Below are positions 43,152 to 52,924 of a stretch of 64,000 nucleotides of DNA, piece after piece (the first letter of the stretch is position 1; each line of letters begins with the position of its first letter). The stretch lies in NCBI RefSeq assembly GCF_020539485.1, contig NZ_JACDXU010000001.1, positions 1,116,001-1,180,000 of the forward strand, written 5' to 3'. This DNA is from Fulverythrobacter ferritrahens. Its GTDB lineage: Bacteria; Pseudomonadota; Alphaproteobacteria; Sphingomonadales; Sphingomonadaceae. A program made the position numbers and the translations under genes. Below the pieces are notes generated by a model. That model made no database searches. It had not been told where the DNA came from and saw nothing but the letters and a program-made list of their open reading frames with translations.

Positions 43152-44270
43152 ATGTCCTCCGCTTCGAACAATGTTCTTTTCCGCCCCTTTTCGCTGAAAT
43201 CGCTCAATCTCGATAATCGCATCGTGATGGCGCCGATGACTCGCGCCATGGCCCCCGGCGGCATCCCCGGCCCGGCCAACGCGGCCTATTACAGGCGTCG
43301 CGCGGAAGGCGGCGTGGGGCTGATCCTCTCGGAAGGCACGGTGATAGACCGCCCCGCCTCCCGCAATGATCCCAACATCCCCTTCTTCCACGGCGATGCT
43401 GCCCTGTCCGGCTGGAAGGGCGTGATCGACGCCGTTCACGAGGTCGGAGGCAAGATGGCGCCGCAGATCTGGCACACTGGCGCAACCATTACGCCCAGCG
43501 GATGGGAACCGGAGGCTCCCGTAGAAAGCCCTTCAGGCTTGCTCGCCCCGGGCAAGCCGCGCGGCAAGGCGATGAGCGAGGAGGACATCGCGGATACGAT
43601 CGCCGCCTTTGCCAAGGCCGCCGCCGATGCCCAGCGGCTGGGTTTCGACACGGTCGAAATCCACGGCGCCCATGGTTATCTGATCGACGAATTCTTCTGG
43701 CCAGGCACCAATGAACGGACCGACCGCTATGGCGGGCCCACCATTACCGAACGCTCGCGCTTCGCGGCCGAGGTGGTCGCGGCGATCCGCGCTGCGGTAA
43801 GCGCAGATTTCCCCGTGATCCTACGCCTCAGCCAATGGAAGCAGCAGGATTACGCCACTCGCGTCGCCACCACGCCCAAGGAAATGGAGGAATGGCTCGC
43901 TCCGCTGGTTAGCGCGGGCGCGGATATTCTCCACTGCTCCCAGCGTCGCTTCTGGGAACCCGAGTTCCCCGAAATCGACGGCGAGAACGGCCTGAATTTC
44001 GCCGGCTGGGCCAAGAAGATCACGGGCGTCCCCACTATCAGCGTCGGCTCGGTCGGCCTCTCGGGCGAATTCTTCGGCGCCTTCGCCGGGCAGGGCTCGG
44101 AAGTCTCTCCGCTCGACAAGCTGGTAGAGCGGATGGAGCGCGACGAATTTGACCTGATCGCCGTCGGCCGCGCGCTGCTGACCGATCCCCAATGGGTCAA
44201 CAAGGTGAAAACCGGCGATTTCGATCACCTGCGCGGCTTCCAAGCCGCTTCTCTCGCCGAACTGGCCTGA
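43152..44270 (+). CDS. NADH:flavin oxidoreductase, Old Yellow Enzyme family
   Basis: This FMN TIM-barrel enzyme reduces activated C=C bonds. FMN and substrate contacts are visible in VMAPMTRAMA, QIWHTGAT, FDTVEIHGAHGYLIDEFFW and NERTDRYGG, and the phosphate loop near the C terminus in ISVGSVG and DLIAVGRALLTDPQW. The start at 43152 (MSSASNNVLFRPFS) has GGAG seven bases upstream. At 372 residues it is a single-domain form without the Fe-S and FAD domains of the 2,4-dienoyl-CoA reductase type. The physiological substrate is unknown. Confidence 0.92.
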   Translation: MSSASNNVLFRPFSLKSLNLDNRIVMAPMTRAMAPGGIPGPANAAYYRRRAEGGVGLILSEGTVIDRPASRNDPNIPFFHGDAALSGWKGVIDAVHEVGGKMAPQIWHTGATITPSGWEPEAPVESPSGLLAPGKPRGKAMSEEDIADTIAAFAKAAADAQRLGFDTVEIHGAHGYLIDEFFWPGTNERTDRYGGPTITERSRFAAEVVAAIRAAVSADFPVILRLSQWKQQDYATRVATTPKEMEEWLAPLVSAGADILHCSQRRFWEPEFPEIDGENGLNFAGWAKKITGVPTISVGSVGLSGEFFGAFAGQGSEVSPLDKLVERMERDEFDLIAVGRALLTDPQWVNKVKTGDFDHLRGFQAASLAELA

Positions 44271-44321
44271 TGCATTACCCTGGAGCGGGCGGCCAAGGCC
44301 GCTCGCTTTCATGGTGTGCCT

Positions 44322-45221
44322 CTAGTTCTTCGCGGCCTCCCAGTTCAGCCAGAGGGCGTGCCAGCGCTCGATAAAGGCATCTACGGTTTCAGCCAGCAGG
44401 CGCCCGCACAACAGGCGAGCGCGATCTTCCAGCACCTCGCTTTCGCGGGCGGCCAGCGCGAAGACCGGGGCAAGTTCCTCCCCAGTGCCGAAATGGATGC
44501 CGTCCTGCTCAAGCCGGGCGACGAACATCGCCAGATCGTGGTGCTGGCCAAGACCATGCGCAAGATCCTCCGCCACAGTGGCACGGGCGTCCATTTCCTC
44601 CGGCCACAGCGGGCGCAGCAGCCGGGCGTGGCACCAGTGATAGCGAACATGCTTGCGCAGCTCGTGGAAATCCTCGGGCCGCCGATCCTGCAAAGCGCGG
44701 GCGGTATCCGCCAGCATATGACCATAAGTGATCGCAGCGCCCTCCCCCGGCACCTGCCAGCCTTCCCCCTCGACAGTCCAGAGCGTGGCGCTCTGATCAA
44801 GCTGATCCAGCCGCTCGCGCGCATCGCGCAGAAGTTCCGCCACACCCTCGCCCTGCCGTTCCACTTCACGTTCCGAAGCGAGATGCCCGCAAATGCGCTT
44901 CAGCATCCCGCGCGCGGCATGGCCTTCGGCCTGCCGGGCAAGGAACTCCGCCGTATCGAGCATCACTTTCGCGTCGCGTGTGGCGGATAATGGCCGGGCG
45001 ATGGCGCGGATGGCGGCATCGGCGTCGGCGAAATCGTCAAACCCGGTGCGGAACAGACGGATCAGCCCGCGCAGGGTCTTGCTGCGGCGACGGATTTCGT
45101 GGACGGCTCCGGGCGGTTCCCGATCCTCGATCGCGGCCACGGCTTCGGCAATCTGGCCGCGCGCGATGCGGCGCAGGGCATCGCCGAGAGTGCGATCCTC
45201 CACGCTCAGGCTGTAGCCCAT
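44322..45221 (-). CDS. CHAD domain protein
   Basis: CHAD domains are helical bundles with many conserved His and basic residues that bind polyphosphate. Here the conserved patterns VHEIRRRSKTLRGLIRLFR, a His-rich middle (HELRKHVRYHWCHARL) and DLAHGLGQHHDLAMF are clear. The start at 45221 (MGYSLSVEDRTLGD) gives 299 residues; the longer open frame upstream overlaps the neighbour gene. There is no CYTH partner domain. It lies 31 bases after the exported repeat protein in the same direction. Confidence 0.88.
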   Translation of the reverse strand: MGYSLSVEDRTLGDALRRIARGQIAEAVAAIEDREPPGAVHEIRRRSKTLRGLIRLFRTGFDDFADADAAIRAIARPLSATRDAKVMLDTAEFLARQAEGHAARGMLKRICGHLASEREVERQGEGVAELLRDARERLDQLDQSATLWTVEGEGWQVPGEGAAITYGHMLADTARALQDRRPEDFHELRKHVRYHWCHARLLRPLWPEEMDARATVAEDLAHGLGQHHDLAMFVARLEQDGIHFGTGEELAPVFALAARESEVLEDRARLLCGRLLAETVDAFIERWHALWLNWEAAKN

Positions 45222-45252
45222 GGACCCTGCCCAGCGGAGGAACGCCTCACCC

Positions 45253-46191
45253 TCATTCGCCCCAATGCTCCTGCAATTGCTGTTCCGCGCGATGCCTCCC
45301 CGCGATCCGGGCCAGACCCTGTTCGGGGTAATCATGGCCCGGCGAAAGCTGCAGCGCATAGCGATAATGTTCCGCCGCCAGATCGAGATCGCCACGCATT
45401 TCCGCGCATAGGCCACGGTTGAAGGCAATGGAAAGCTGGGCCGGGTCCGTTTCCGCCAGGCTTTCCCATTCGCCACAGGCCGCTTCCGGATCGGCGGGCG
45501 TAATCTTCACAGCCTGCTGGAACGCCTTGGCGGCCTCCCCTTTCAGCCCCTTGCGGCTTTCCATGACCCGGATCGCGCGGCGTTCGTGCAGCGGAGCGAG
45601 CTGGAAGCGCAGATCGCCGGCCACGCCATCGAGCAATTCTGCGACCGTGCTTTCCTCGGACTTCACATTGTCATCATCGCGGGGGCAATAGCTGAGCTGC
45701 TGCGAAGGCGCGCCATCGCGCGCATAGAGCTGTTCCCCGCGCCAGCTGACAAGCCTGAGCGAATAATTGAGGCTTATCGTGCGGCGCAGGCAACGAGCGT
45801 CCACTTCCTTGTGTTCGACGCATTTCTTGCTGTTCTGCTCGTCATATTTGGCGCAGCGCTTGCGCTTCAGCGTTATGTCCTCGAAGCGGGTCTGGGCTGT
45901 AGCGGTGCCCCGCAGCACAGCGTCCACCTCCCCGCCGCCGCGCCCGGGCAGGATGACGAACCACGGGCGACCGTCCACTTCAACTCCGCGCAGCTGATCC
46001 TCAATGCGGATCGACAGCGCGGGGCCATCGACACCGCCGAAATTCTCCACGGCAATGCTGTTCACGCCCGCCGCAGCGTCAGCTCCCGCCGGATAGGTGC
46101 CCGTGATAAAAAGCGATTCAGCCTGCAAGGGCGCGGCAAAACTCCACGCGGCAAGCGCGGCGATCCAACCGGCCCAGCCCCCGATACGCAA
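45253..46191 (-). CDS. Exported protein with C-terminal tetratricopeptide-like part (312 aa)
   Basis: The start is probably the TTG at 46191, beginning a signal peptide (about 1-24, cleavage after LQA). Residues 25-200 are unfamiliar, with several Cys residues (RCAKYDEQ, KKCVEH, ARCLRRT, SYCPRDD) that could pair in the periplasm. The last 100 residues contain at least two TPR-like units, AAKAFQQAVKITPADPEA and AEHYRYALQLSPGHDYPE. It lies between aspS and the CHAD gene in the same direction. Function is unknown. Confidence 0.78.
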   Translation of the reverse strand: MRIGGWAGWIAALAAWSFAAPLQAESLFITGTYPAGADAAAGVNSIAVENFGGVDGPALSIRIEDQLRGVEVDGRPWFVILPGRGGGEVDAVLRGTATAQTRFEDITLKRKRCAKYDEQNSKKCVEHKEVDARCLRRTISLNYSLRLVSWRGEQLYARDGAPSQQLSYCPRDDDNVKSEESTVAELLDGVAGDLRFQLAPLHERRAIRVMESRKGLKGEAAKAFQQAVKITPADPEAACGEWESLAETDPAQLSIAFNRGLCAEMRGDLDLAAEHYRYALQLSPGHDYPEQGLARIAGRHRAEQQLQEHWGE

Positions 46192-46227
46192 ACCGACCTC
46201 CTCCGTTCCGTCAGGAACGGAGGGCTA

Positions 46228-48009
46228 TCACTGCTTGGGCTGCTCCACAATGCGGATGCCCAGCTCGCGCAGCTGCTTCGGCTCAGCCGGAGTCGGCGCC
46301 CCCATCAGCAAATCTTCTGCTCGCTGGTTCATCGGGAACAGAGCCACTTCGCGCAGATTCTGCGCGCCGCACAGCAGCATCACGATACGGTCCACACCGG
46401 CGGCCATGCCACCATGCGGCGGGGCGCCATACTGGAATGCACGGTAAAGGCCGCCAAAGCGCTCCTCCACGTCCTGCTTGGTCAGGCCGACCATTTCGAA
46501 GGCCTTGATCATCAGTTCAGGCGACTGGTTACGGATCGAGCCCGAGGCGATTTCATAGCCGTTACAGACCAGATCGTACTGATAGGCCTTGATCGTCAGC
46601 GGGTCCTGATTGGTCAGCGCATCCATCCCGCCCTGCGGCATCGAGAACGGGTTATGCGCGAAATCGACTTTCTTGTTGTCCTCGTCCCATTCATAGAATG
46701 GGAAATCGATGATCCAGCACAGTTCGTAACGGTCACGGTCGATCAGGTCGAGCTGTTCGCCCACGCGGATGCGGGCCAAGCCGGCGAGCTTGGCCGCCTG
46801 TTCTTCCTTACCGGCCGCGAAGAACACGCCGTCATTCGGGCCGAGGCCCAGAGCCTCGATCAGCGCCGCGGTCTTTTCCTCGCCGTGGTTCTTGGCGATC
46901 GGGCCGCCGGGGACGCCATCCTTGATGTTGATATAGCCAAGGCCGGAGAAGCCCTCGCCCCGCGCCCAGTTGTTCATGTCGTCAAAGAACTTCCGGCTGC
47001 CTGCGCCTGCACCCGGGGCCGGGATTGCACGGATCACCCCGCCATTGCCGACGATGCTTGCAAAGATGCCGAAGCCCGATTCCACGAAGTGCTCGGTCAC
47101 ATCCTTGACGATCAGCGGGTTCCGCAGATCGGGCTTGTCCGAACCGTAATCCAGCATTGCCTGGGCATGCGGAATGCGGCGGAACTCCCCGGCGGGCGTC
47201 ACCGGCTTGCCTTCGGCGAAATCGGCGAACACGCTCTGGAGCACCGGCTCCATCGTCTCCCAGATTTCTTCCTGGGTTACGAAGCTCATTTCAAGGTCGA
47301 GCTGGTAGAACTCGCCCGGCAGACGGTCAGCGCGGGGATCTTCGTCGCGGAAGCAGGGGGCGATCTGGAAGTAGCGGTCGAAACCCGCGACCATCAGCAG
47401 CTGCTTGTACTGCTGCGGTGCCTGCGGCAGCGCGTAGAACTGCCCCTGATGAATACGGCTGGGCACCAGGAAGTCGCGCGCGCCTTCAGGGCTGGAGGCA
47501 GTGAGGATCGGCGTCGCATATTCCGTGAAGCCGATGGCTTCCATCTTGCGGCGCATGTCCGAAATGATCTTCGTGCGCTTCACGATATTGGCGTGCAGCG
47601 TTTCGCGGCGCAGATCGAGGAAGCGATAACGCAGGCGGATTTCCTCGGGATATTCCTGCTCGCCCGCAACCGGCAACGGCAGTTCTTCCGCGCGGCTCTG
47701 CACAATCGCCTCGCGTGCGAAAACCTCGATCTCACCAGTGGGGAGATTGGGGTTCACGGTGCCGGCGCTGCGAGCCTTCACTTCGCCATCGATAGTGACG
47801 ACGCTTTCCAGACGCAGCCCGTCCAGAAGCTTGAGCGCGGGGCTGTCCTCATCGGCGACGATCTGGGTGATGCCGTAGTGGTCGCGCAGATCGACGAACA
47901 GAACGCCGCCATGATCGCGCTTGCGATGCACCCAGCCTGAAAGGCGCACGGTCTCGCCGACATTCGCGCTCGAAAGCGCCGCGCAGGTGTGGGAACGATA
48001 GAGGTGCAT
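46228..48009 (-). CDS. aspS: Aspartyl-tRNA synthetase (probably non-discriminating, AspRS2-like)
   Basis: This class II synthetase charges tRNA with aspartate. An N-terminal anticodon-binding OB fold is followed by motif 1 ([10 protein letters not shown]), motif 2 ([19 protein letters not shown]), the bacterial GAD insertion and motif 3 near [12 protein letters not shown]. In the anticodon loop the sequence RKRDHGG has His33 where discriminating enzymes such as E. coli AspRS have Leu; this His marks enzymes that also charge tRNA-Asn for conversion by GatCAB. The start at 48009 ([12 protein letters not shown]) gives 593 residues. Confidence 0.96.
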   Translation of the reverse strand: MHLYRSHTCAALSSANVGETVRLSGWVHRKRDHGGVLFVDLRDHYGITQIVADEDSPALKLLDGLRLESVVTIDGEVKARSAGTVNPNLPTGEIEVFAREAIVQSRAEELPLPVAGEQEYPEEIRLRYRFLDLRRETLHANIVKRTKIISDMRRKMEAIGFTEYATPILTASSPEGARDFLVPSRIHQGQFYALPQAPQQYKQLLMVAGFDRYFQIAPCFRDEDPRADRLPGEFYQLDLEMSFVTQEEIWETMEPVLQSVFADFAEGKPVTPAGEFRRIPHAQAMLDYGSDKPDLRNPLIVKDVTEHFVESGFGIFASIVGNGGVIRAIPAPGAGAGSRKFFDDMNNWARGEGFSGLGYINIKDGVPGGPIAKNHGEEKTAALIEALGLGPNDGVFFAAGKEEQAAKLAGLARIRVGEQLDLIDRDRYELCWIIDFPFYEWDEDNKKVDFAHNPFSMPQGGMDALTNQDPLTIKAYQYDLVCNGYEIASGSIRNQSPELMIKAFEMVGLTKQDVEERFGGLYRAFQYGAPPHGGMAAGVDRIVMLLCGAQNLREVALFPMNQRAEDLLMGAPTPAEPKQLRELGIRIVEQPKQ

Positions 48010-48176
48010 CGAATCTCTTTCCATTCGGCCATCAATAAGGCAGGGGGAAGCCGCGGCCCGAGGGTCAGCCAGCCGGGCTGGCCCTTGAGGCGAAGGCCGC
48101 CATTTTGTCAAGCCGCAGGCCCCTGAAGGGGCCACCAGCCAGGTCTCCCGTAAGGGAACCGAAAAGAAATGTCGCA

Positions 48177-49379
48177 ATGAAGATACACGACCTGATTACG
48201 ACGACCGAAGAACTGGCCGCCCTGTGCGAACGCTTCGCCAAAGCGGAATTCGTCACCGTCGATACCGAGTTCATGCGCGAGAACACCTATTGGCCCGAAT
48301 TGTGCCTGGTGCAGATCGCCGATGACAAGGAAGCCGCCGCCATCGATCCGATGGCTCCCGGCATCGACCTGGGCCCGCTTCTGGAACTTCTCACCGAAAA
48401 TGAGGATGTTCTGAAAGTATTTCACGCCGGCAGCCAGGATGTGGAAATCATCTACAACCTCACCGGCAAGACCCCGCATCCCATATTCGACACTCAGATT
48501 GCCATGATGGCGATCAGCCAGTCCGAACAGATCGGCTATGCCAATCTGGTGGAAGCCTGGATGGGTACCCAGATCGACAAGGGCGCGCGCTTTACCGATT
48601 GGGGCCGCCGCCCGCTGACCGAACGGCAGATCGAATATGCCATCGGCGACGTAACCTATCTCTCCAGGATTTTTCCCCGCATCCTGAAAAAGCTGATCAA
48701 GACAGGGCGCGGCGTCTGGCTGAATGCCGAAATGGAAAAGCTGGCCGATCCGGAAAATTACCGCAACGATCCAAGCCAACTCTGGCGCCGCATCCGCGCG
48801 CCTTCCCGCAATGCACAGGTACTTGGCCGGTTGAAAGAACTGGCAGCATGGCGCGAAGTGGAAGCGCAGGACAAGAACATTCCGAGAGGCCGCATCATGC
48901 GTGACGAAACGCTGGCGGACCTCGCCAGCCATCCGCCAAAATCGCAGGAAGACCTGGCCAAGGTCCGCGGCCTATCTGGTGCATGGCGGGAAAACGAGAT
49001 CGGCAAGCGCCTGATGCGTATCCTCAAGAACGCCGAACCTCTGCCGCAGGACGAAATGCCTGAAAAGCCGCAACGCGGCGCGCCGCTGGGCAAGGAAGGC
49101 GCTCTCGTGGCCGATCTGCTCAAGCTGCTGCTGAAGATCCGCGCACGCGAGATCGACGTCGCCGCACGCCTGCTCACCCGTTCCGACGAGCTGGAACTGC
49201 TCGCCGCTGGTCTGCGCGACCTGCCGATCTTGGATGGCTGGCGCTATGAAGTGTTCGGCCGCGATGCTTTGGAACTGGTGGAAGGCCGCCTTGCCTTCGC
49301 AGTCGAAAAAGGCCGGCTGAAGATGACGCGGGTGGAACAGGTAACCGTAGCGATCGAAGCCGAGCAGGAAGCAGAGTGA
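48177..49379 (+). CDS. rnd: Ribonuclease D
   Basis: This 3'-5' exoribonuclease takes part in tRNA 3' processing. The DEDDy residues are in [18 protein letters not shown] and [12 protein letters not shown] (Tyr and Asp). One or two HRDC domains follow (about 210-285 and 310-385). The start at 48177 ([13 protein letters not shown]) gives 400 residues; the earlier in-frame start at 48105 lacks support. It diverges from aspS across 167 bases and is followed by oxyR 12 bases after its stop. Confidence 0.94.
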   Translation: MKIHDLITTTEELAALCERFAKAEFVTVDTEFMRENTYWPELCLVQIADDKEAAAIDPMAPGIDLGPLLELLTENEDVLKVFHAGSQDVEIIYNLTGKTPHPIFDTQIAMMAISQSEQIGYANLVEAWMGTQIDKGARFTDWGRRPLTERQIEYAIGDVTYLSRIFPRILKKLIKTGRGVWLNAEMEKLADPENYRNDPSQLWRRIRAPSRNAQVLGRLKELAAWREVEAQDKNIPRGRIMRDETLADLASHPPKSQEDLAKVRGLSGAWRENEIGKRLMRILKNAEPLPQDEMPEKPQRGAPLGKEGALVADLLKLLLKIRAREIDVAARLLTRSDELELLAAGLRDLPILDGWRYEVFGRDALELVEGRLAFAVEKGRLKMTRVEQVTVAIEAEQEAE

Positions 49380-49391
49380 CAAAGGACTAGG

Positions 49392-50288
49392 ATGAGCACC
49401 TATCTGCCCACCATCAAGCAGCTGCAATATCTGGTTGCGCTGCATGAGCATGCCCATTTCGGGCGCGCGGCGGATAGTTGCTTCGTCTCCCAATCAACGC
49501 TTTCCGCCGGCATTCGCGAGCTGGAATCGCTGCTGGGCGTGACTCTGGTGGAGCGCAGCCGCCGCGTGGTGCGCTTCACCCCCCTGGGCAATGCGGTGGT
49601 CGAAAAGGCGCACCGCCTGCTGCGCGAGGCGGAGGAACTGGCCGATCTGGTGCAATCGGCAGGCAAGCCGCTGGCGGGCGAATTGCGCATGAGCGTGATC
49701 CCCACCATCGCGCCTTTCCTGCTTCCCCGCATTCTGCCGCGCCTGCGCAAGGAGCGCCCGCAGCTCAAGCTGTTCCTGCGAGAGGAACCCAGCGCGGCGG
49801 CAATCGAATCCCTCCATCACGGGCGCGCCGATTGCGTGCTGCTCGCCCTGCCCTTCGCCACTGGCGAGGTGGAGATCGAATCGCTCGGGCGAGACAGGCT
49901 TTACGTTGCCTTCCCCGAAAACGATCCGCGCGATCCCCCTGCCGAAATTCCCCCAGCCCTGATCGACGAAGGGCGCCTGTTGCTGCTGGAGGACGGGCAC
50001 TGCCTGAAGGAACACGCGCTGGCCGCCTGCAATCGGCCCGAACTGCGTGCCAGCGCGACGATGATCGGCACGTCGCTCCACACGCTGGTGCAAATGGTGG
50101 ATAATGGCTTGGGGGTTACCATTGTGCCGGAAATGGCGATCGAGGCAGGCATACTCCACGGCACGCATGTGGTCGCCCGTCCGCTCAAATCGCCTAATGC
50201 CAGCCGTGAAGTCGCTCTGGTGTGGCGCCGCAATTCCCCCCGTTCCGACGAATTCCGCCTGCTGGCCGAGGAACTTCGCGTCGGTTGA
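49392..50288 (+). CDS. oxyR: Hydrogen peroxide-sensing LysR-type regulator OxyR
   Basis: This regulator switches on peroxide defence genes when a disulfide forms. The N-terminal winged helix (AHFGRAADSCFVSQSTLSAGI) is followed by an effector domain in which LLEDGHCLKEHALAAC holds Cys204 and Cys213, with eight residues between, exactly the spacing of Cys199/Cys208 in E. coli OxyR. The length, 298 residues, is normal. It is downstream of rnd with a 12-base gap, so it is probably co-transcribed; no catalase gene is in the window. Confidence 0.93.
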   Translation: MSTYLPTIKQLQYLVALHEHAHFGRAADSCFVSQSTLSAGIRELESLLGVTLVERSRRVVRFTPLGNAVVEKAHRLLREAEELADLVQSAGKPLAGELRMSVIPTIAPFLLPRILPRLRKERPQLKLFLREEPSAAAIESLHHGRADCVLLALPFATGEVEIESLGRDRLYVAFPENDPRDPPAEIPPALIDEGRLLLLEDGHCLKEHALAACNRPELRASATMIGTSLHTLVQMVDNGLGVTIVPEMAIEAGILHGTHVVARPLKSPNASREVALVWRRNSPRSDEFRLLAEELRVG

Positions 50289-50319
50289 ACCCCGCGAGCG
50301 CCGGGGCTAGGAACCGCGC

Positions 50320-50835
50320 GTGGAACTTCATTTCGCCTCAGCTACCCTCGCGGGGGAATTGCTCGCCCGCACTTCCAGTACGGCGCGCGTACAGGAGATG
50401 GTGCAGCTTTCGCTCACCCCAGCCTTCCTGCTTGCCGCGATCGGGGCCTATCTCAACGTTATGAACCAGCGCCTGACCTGGATCGTCGAACGGGTGCATC
50501 TGCTGGAACAGCGCGAGGAACACGAGATTCCCGATGAGGAGATCGAGCAACTGCCCGTGCTGCGCAAGCGCCGGAAGTTCGCCCATATCTCGATCAATTT
50601 CTGCACCGCTGCGGCGCTGCTGATCTGTCTTGTGGTGAGCCTCATGTTCATCAGCGCCTTTATAAAACCGCCGCTTGGCACCTATGTGGCCCTGTGCTGG
50701 ATCGCGGCGATGGCGATGGTATTCGGCGGGTTGCTGTCATTCCTCATGGAAACGCGCCTTGCCACCCGTTCGCTTGACGACACGCGGCGCATTTCCCGCA
50801 AGATCGAGATGAAGGATAGTGAAAGAGGGGACTGA
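50320..50835 (+). CDS. DUF2721 family membrane protein
   Basis: This 171-residue protein starts at GTG 50320. Features of DUF2721 are visible: an amphipathic N terminus, a helix around LTPAFLLAAIGAYLNVMNQRL, a charged coiled stretch (RVHLLEQREEHEIPDEEIEQL), a membrane pair (ISINFCTAAALLICLVVSLMF and TYVALCWIAAMAMVFGGLL) and a basic tail. The function of the family is unknown. It follows oxyR by 31 bases and may be read with it. Confidence 0.82.
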   Translation: MELHFASATLAGELLARTSSTARVQEMVQLSLTPAFLLAAIGAYLNVMNQRLTWIVERVHLLEQREEHEIPDEEIEQLPVLRKRRKFAHISINFCTAAALLICLVVSLMFISAFIKPPLGTYVALCWIAAMAMVFGGLLSFLMETRLATRSLDDTRRISRKIEMKDSERGD

Positions 50836-50878
50836 TCCTACGCCGGGTACCGGTCTAGCCGTTCAATCCCAGCACCGT

Positions 50879-51445
50879 TCAATCCATGTGCTTGATGCCG
50901 ACGCGCAGATAATCCCAACCGGTAACCACCGTCAAAATCGCCGCACCCCACAGGCTTAGCAGGCCGACCTGGTGAATCCAGAGCTGCCCGGGCAGTGCCC
51001 CCGCAAGGATCAGCGCGCCCAGCGCGACGAGCTGGAATGTCGTCTTCCACTTGGCGAGCTTGGATACAGGCATTGAAACCTGCAGCCCGCCCAGGAATTC
51101 CCGCAGGCCCGAAACCGCAATCTCTCGCACAAGAATGACAAGCCCGGCGATCACGTGGAAATCGCCCAAATACTCGCCCCGCAGCCCGCCTTGAGCGGTC
51201 AGCACCAGGATCACCACCGCCACCATGATCTTGTCGGCAATGGGATCAAGGAAGATGCCCAGCTTGGAAACCGTACCACTGGACCGCGCGAGATAGCCGT
51301 CGAAATAATCCGTAATGCCCATAAGGCAGTAAAGGAGAAAGGCGAGGCCGTAACCGCTCTGCCAGTTCGGCCACCATAGCAGGAAGGCCAGAAGGGGCAG
51401 CGCCACGATGCGCGACAGGGTCAGGAGATTGGGCAGCGAAAGCAT
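50879..51445 (-). CDS. pgsA: CDP-diacylglycerol-glycerol-3-phosphate 3-phosphatidyltransferase
   Basis: This membrane enzyme makes phosphatidylglycerol phosphate. The CDP-alcohol phosphotransferase motif is complete: DYFDGYLARSSG, then GIFLDPIADK, matching D-x2-DG-x2-AR-x8-G-x3-D-x3-D. About five to six helices are seen in 188 residues. It converges on the DUF2721 gene and diverges from the lysophospholipid transporter gene over 138 bases. Confidence 0.95.
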   Translation of the reverse strand: MLSLPNLLTLSRIVALPLLAFLLWWPNWQSGYGLAFLLYCLMGITDYFDGYLARSSGTVSKLGIFLDPIADKIMVAVVILVLTAQGGLRGEYLGDFHVIAGLVILVREIAVSGLREFLGGLQVSMPVSKLAKWKTTFQLVALGALILAGALPGQLWIHQVGLLSLWGAAILTVVTGWDYLRVGIKHMD

Positions 51446-51583
51446 GACGTGTGCCCCCTTAGAGCCTCCAGCAGACTTGTGCCAGAGCCGCCGTGCAAGT
51501 CAGGAAAATGCCTTTTGCCCCTTGCCCGCCCCGGACATGCCGTTAGAGGTCCATCGCAACACGAGGTTGCTTGCCGGGGCTGA

Positions 51584-52900
51584 ATGACGACCACACCGCA
51601 TCTGCTAAGGCAAAGGCGCTTCCTGCCGCTTTTCGTCACGCAACTGCTCAACGCCTTCAATGACAATCTGTACAAGAACGCCATGGTGCTGTTCGTCGTG
51701 TACAGCGTCTATAATTCCGAGGCGGCCGAGGCGCAGTTCAGCGCCATCGCATCGGGGTTGTTTATCCTGCCCTTCTTCCTGCTTTCCGCCCTATCCGGGC
51801 AACTGGCCGACATGCGGGACAAGGCCCGCATCATTCGCACGGTAAAGCTGGCGGAAATCTTCATCATGCTGTGCGGTGCCACGGGGCTTGTGCTCGCCTG
51901 GCACGGAACCCTGACGCATGTGCTGGCGATCCCGCTGATGCTGGCCGCTCTGTTCGCCATGGGGATCCATTCGACCTTCTTCGGGCCGATCAAATATGCG
52001 ATCCTGCCCCAGCATCTGCAGAAGGACGAAGTGCTGGCTGGCACCGGGCTGGTGGAAGCCGGAACCTATATCGCAATCCTGTTCGGCACGATCCTGGCGG
52101 GCTGGATTCCGGTTGAATGGGCCGCAGTCTGCGTGGTCTTCACCGCACTGGTCGGTTATCTGACCAGCCGTCAGGTGCCTCCGGCCGAGCCCGTAGGTGA
52201 AAAGCAGGCGATAGACCGGCATATTTTGCGATCGTCCATCAAGCTGATCCGCGACACCATGCATGAACGCGAGGTATTCCTGGCGATCATGGCGATCAGC
52301 TTCTTCTGGACCATAGGGGCCGTGCTGTTCATCCAGTTCCCCCCGCTGGCCAAGAACGTGCTGCTTGCCTCCAAGGAAGTGGCAAGCCTGTTTCTGGTGA
52401 TGTTCTCCATCGGGGTCGCGGCTGGATCGGTATCCATCAATGCGCTGCTCAAGGGGCGGGTGTCGGCACGCTATGCCCCGGCCTCCGTCATCGCGATGGG
52501 CGTGTTCGTGGCCGGTTTCTGGATGGTCTGCCGCGCCTGGCAGGCCGGGACTACCGGGACGGACCTGATGGATGTCTCGGAATTCCTCTCGCACCCATTG
52601 GCCTTTGCCGTGCTGGGCATGCTGCTGCTGATCGCCATTGCAGGCGGCATGTTCGTCGTGCCGCTCTATGCATTCCTCACCACCAAGGTCGATCCGGGTC
52701 AGGCGGCGCGGACGATCGCGGCGAACAATATCGTCAATTCCGGCGCCATGGTTGCAGGCTCACTGCTGGCCGTGGGGCTGAGCGCGCTCAACGTGCCGCT
52801 GACGGAGCAGGTGCTGCTGAGCGGCGGTATGTGCCTGATTTCGGCCTGGCTCGGCTATGTACTCTACAAGGCCGAGAAACAGGGCTGCGGAAAAGCCTGA
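51584..52900 (+). CDS. lplT: Lysophospholipid transporter LplT-like MFS protein
   Basis: This MFS flippase moves lysophospholipids inward across the inner membrane for re-acylation. The 438 residues have about 12 helices; FVTQLLNAFNDNLYKNAMVLF at the start, FFGPIKYAILPQ and FVVPLYAFLTTK are typical of the LplT or Aas N-terminal domain. The acyltransferase and acyl-ACP synthetase domains are absent, so the partner must be elsewhere. The divergent neighbour pgsA is also a phospholipid gene. Confidence 0.9.
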   Translation: MTTTPHLLRQRRFLPLFVTQLLNAFNDNLYKNAMVLFVVYSVYNSEAAEAQFSAIASGLFILPFFLLSALSGQLADMRDKARIIRTVKLAEIFIMLCGATGLVLAWHGTLTHVLAIPLMLAALFAMGIHSTFFGPIKYAILPQHLQKDEVLAGTGLVEAGTYIAILFGTILAGWIPVEWAAVCVVFTALVGYLTSRQVPPAEPVGEKQAIDRHILRSSIKLIRDTMHEREVFLAIMAISFFWTIGAVLFIQFPPLAKNVLLASKEVASLFLVMFSIGVAAGSVSINALLKGRVSARYAPASVIAMGVFVAGFWMVCRAWQAGTTGTDLMDVSEFLSHPLAFAVLGMLLLIAIAGGMFVVPLYAFLTTKVDPGQAARTIAANNIVNSGAMVAGSLLAVGLSALNVPLTEQVLLSGGMCLISAWLGYVLYKAEKQGCGKA

Positions 52901-52918
52901 GGGCCGGCCTCCCGGCCC
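52901..52918. terminator. GC-rich hairpin after lplT
   Basis: GGGCCGG and CCGGCCC pair across a four-base loop directly after the lplT stop. On the plus strand CCGATTG follows; there is no U-tract. The converging small membrane gene ends seven bases away. Confidence 0.4.
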
Positions 52919-52924
52919 CGATTG

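Noticed and set aside
45586-47940. A 784-codon plus-strand frame opposite aspS and the exported repeat protein
   Set aside because: It spans two certain minus-strand genes; composition is typical of antisense frames in high-GC DNA.
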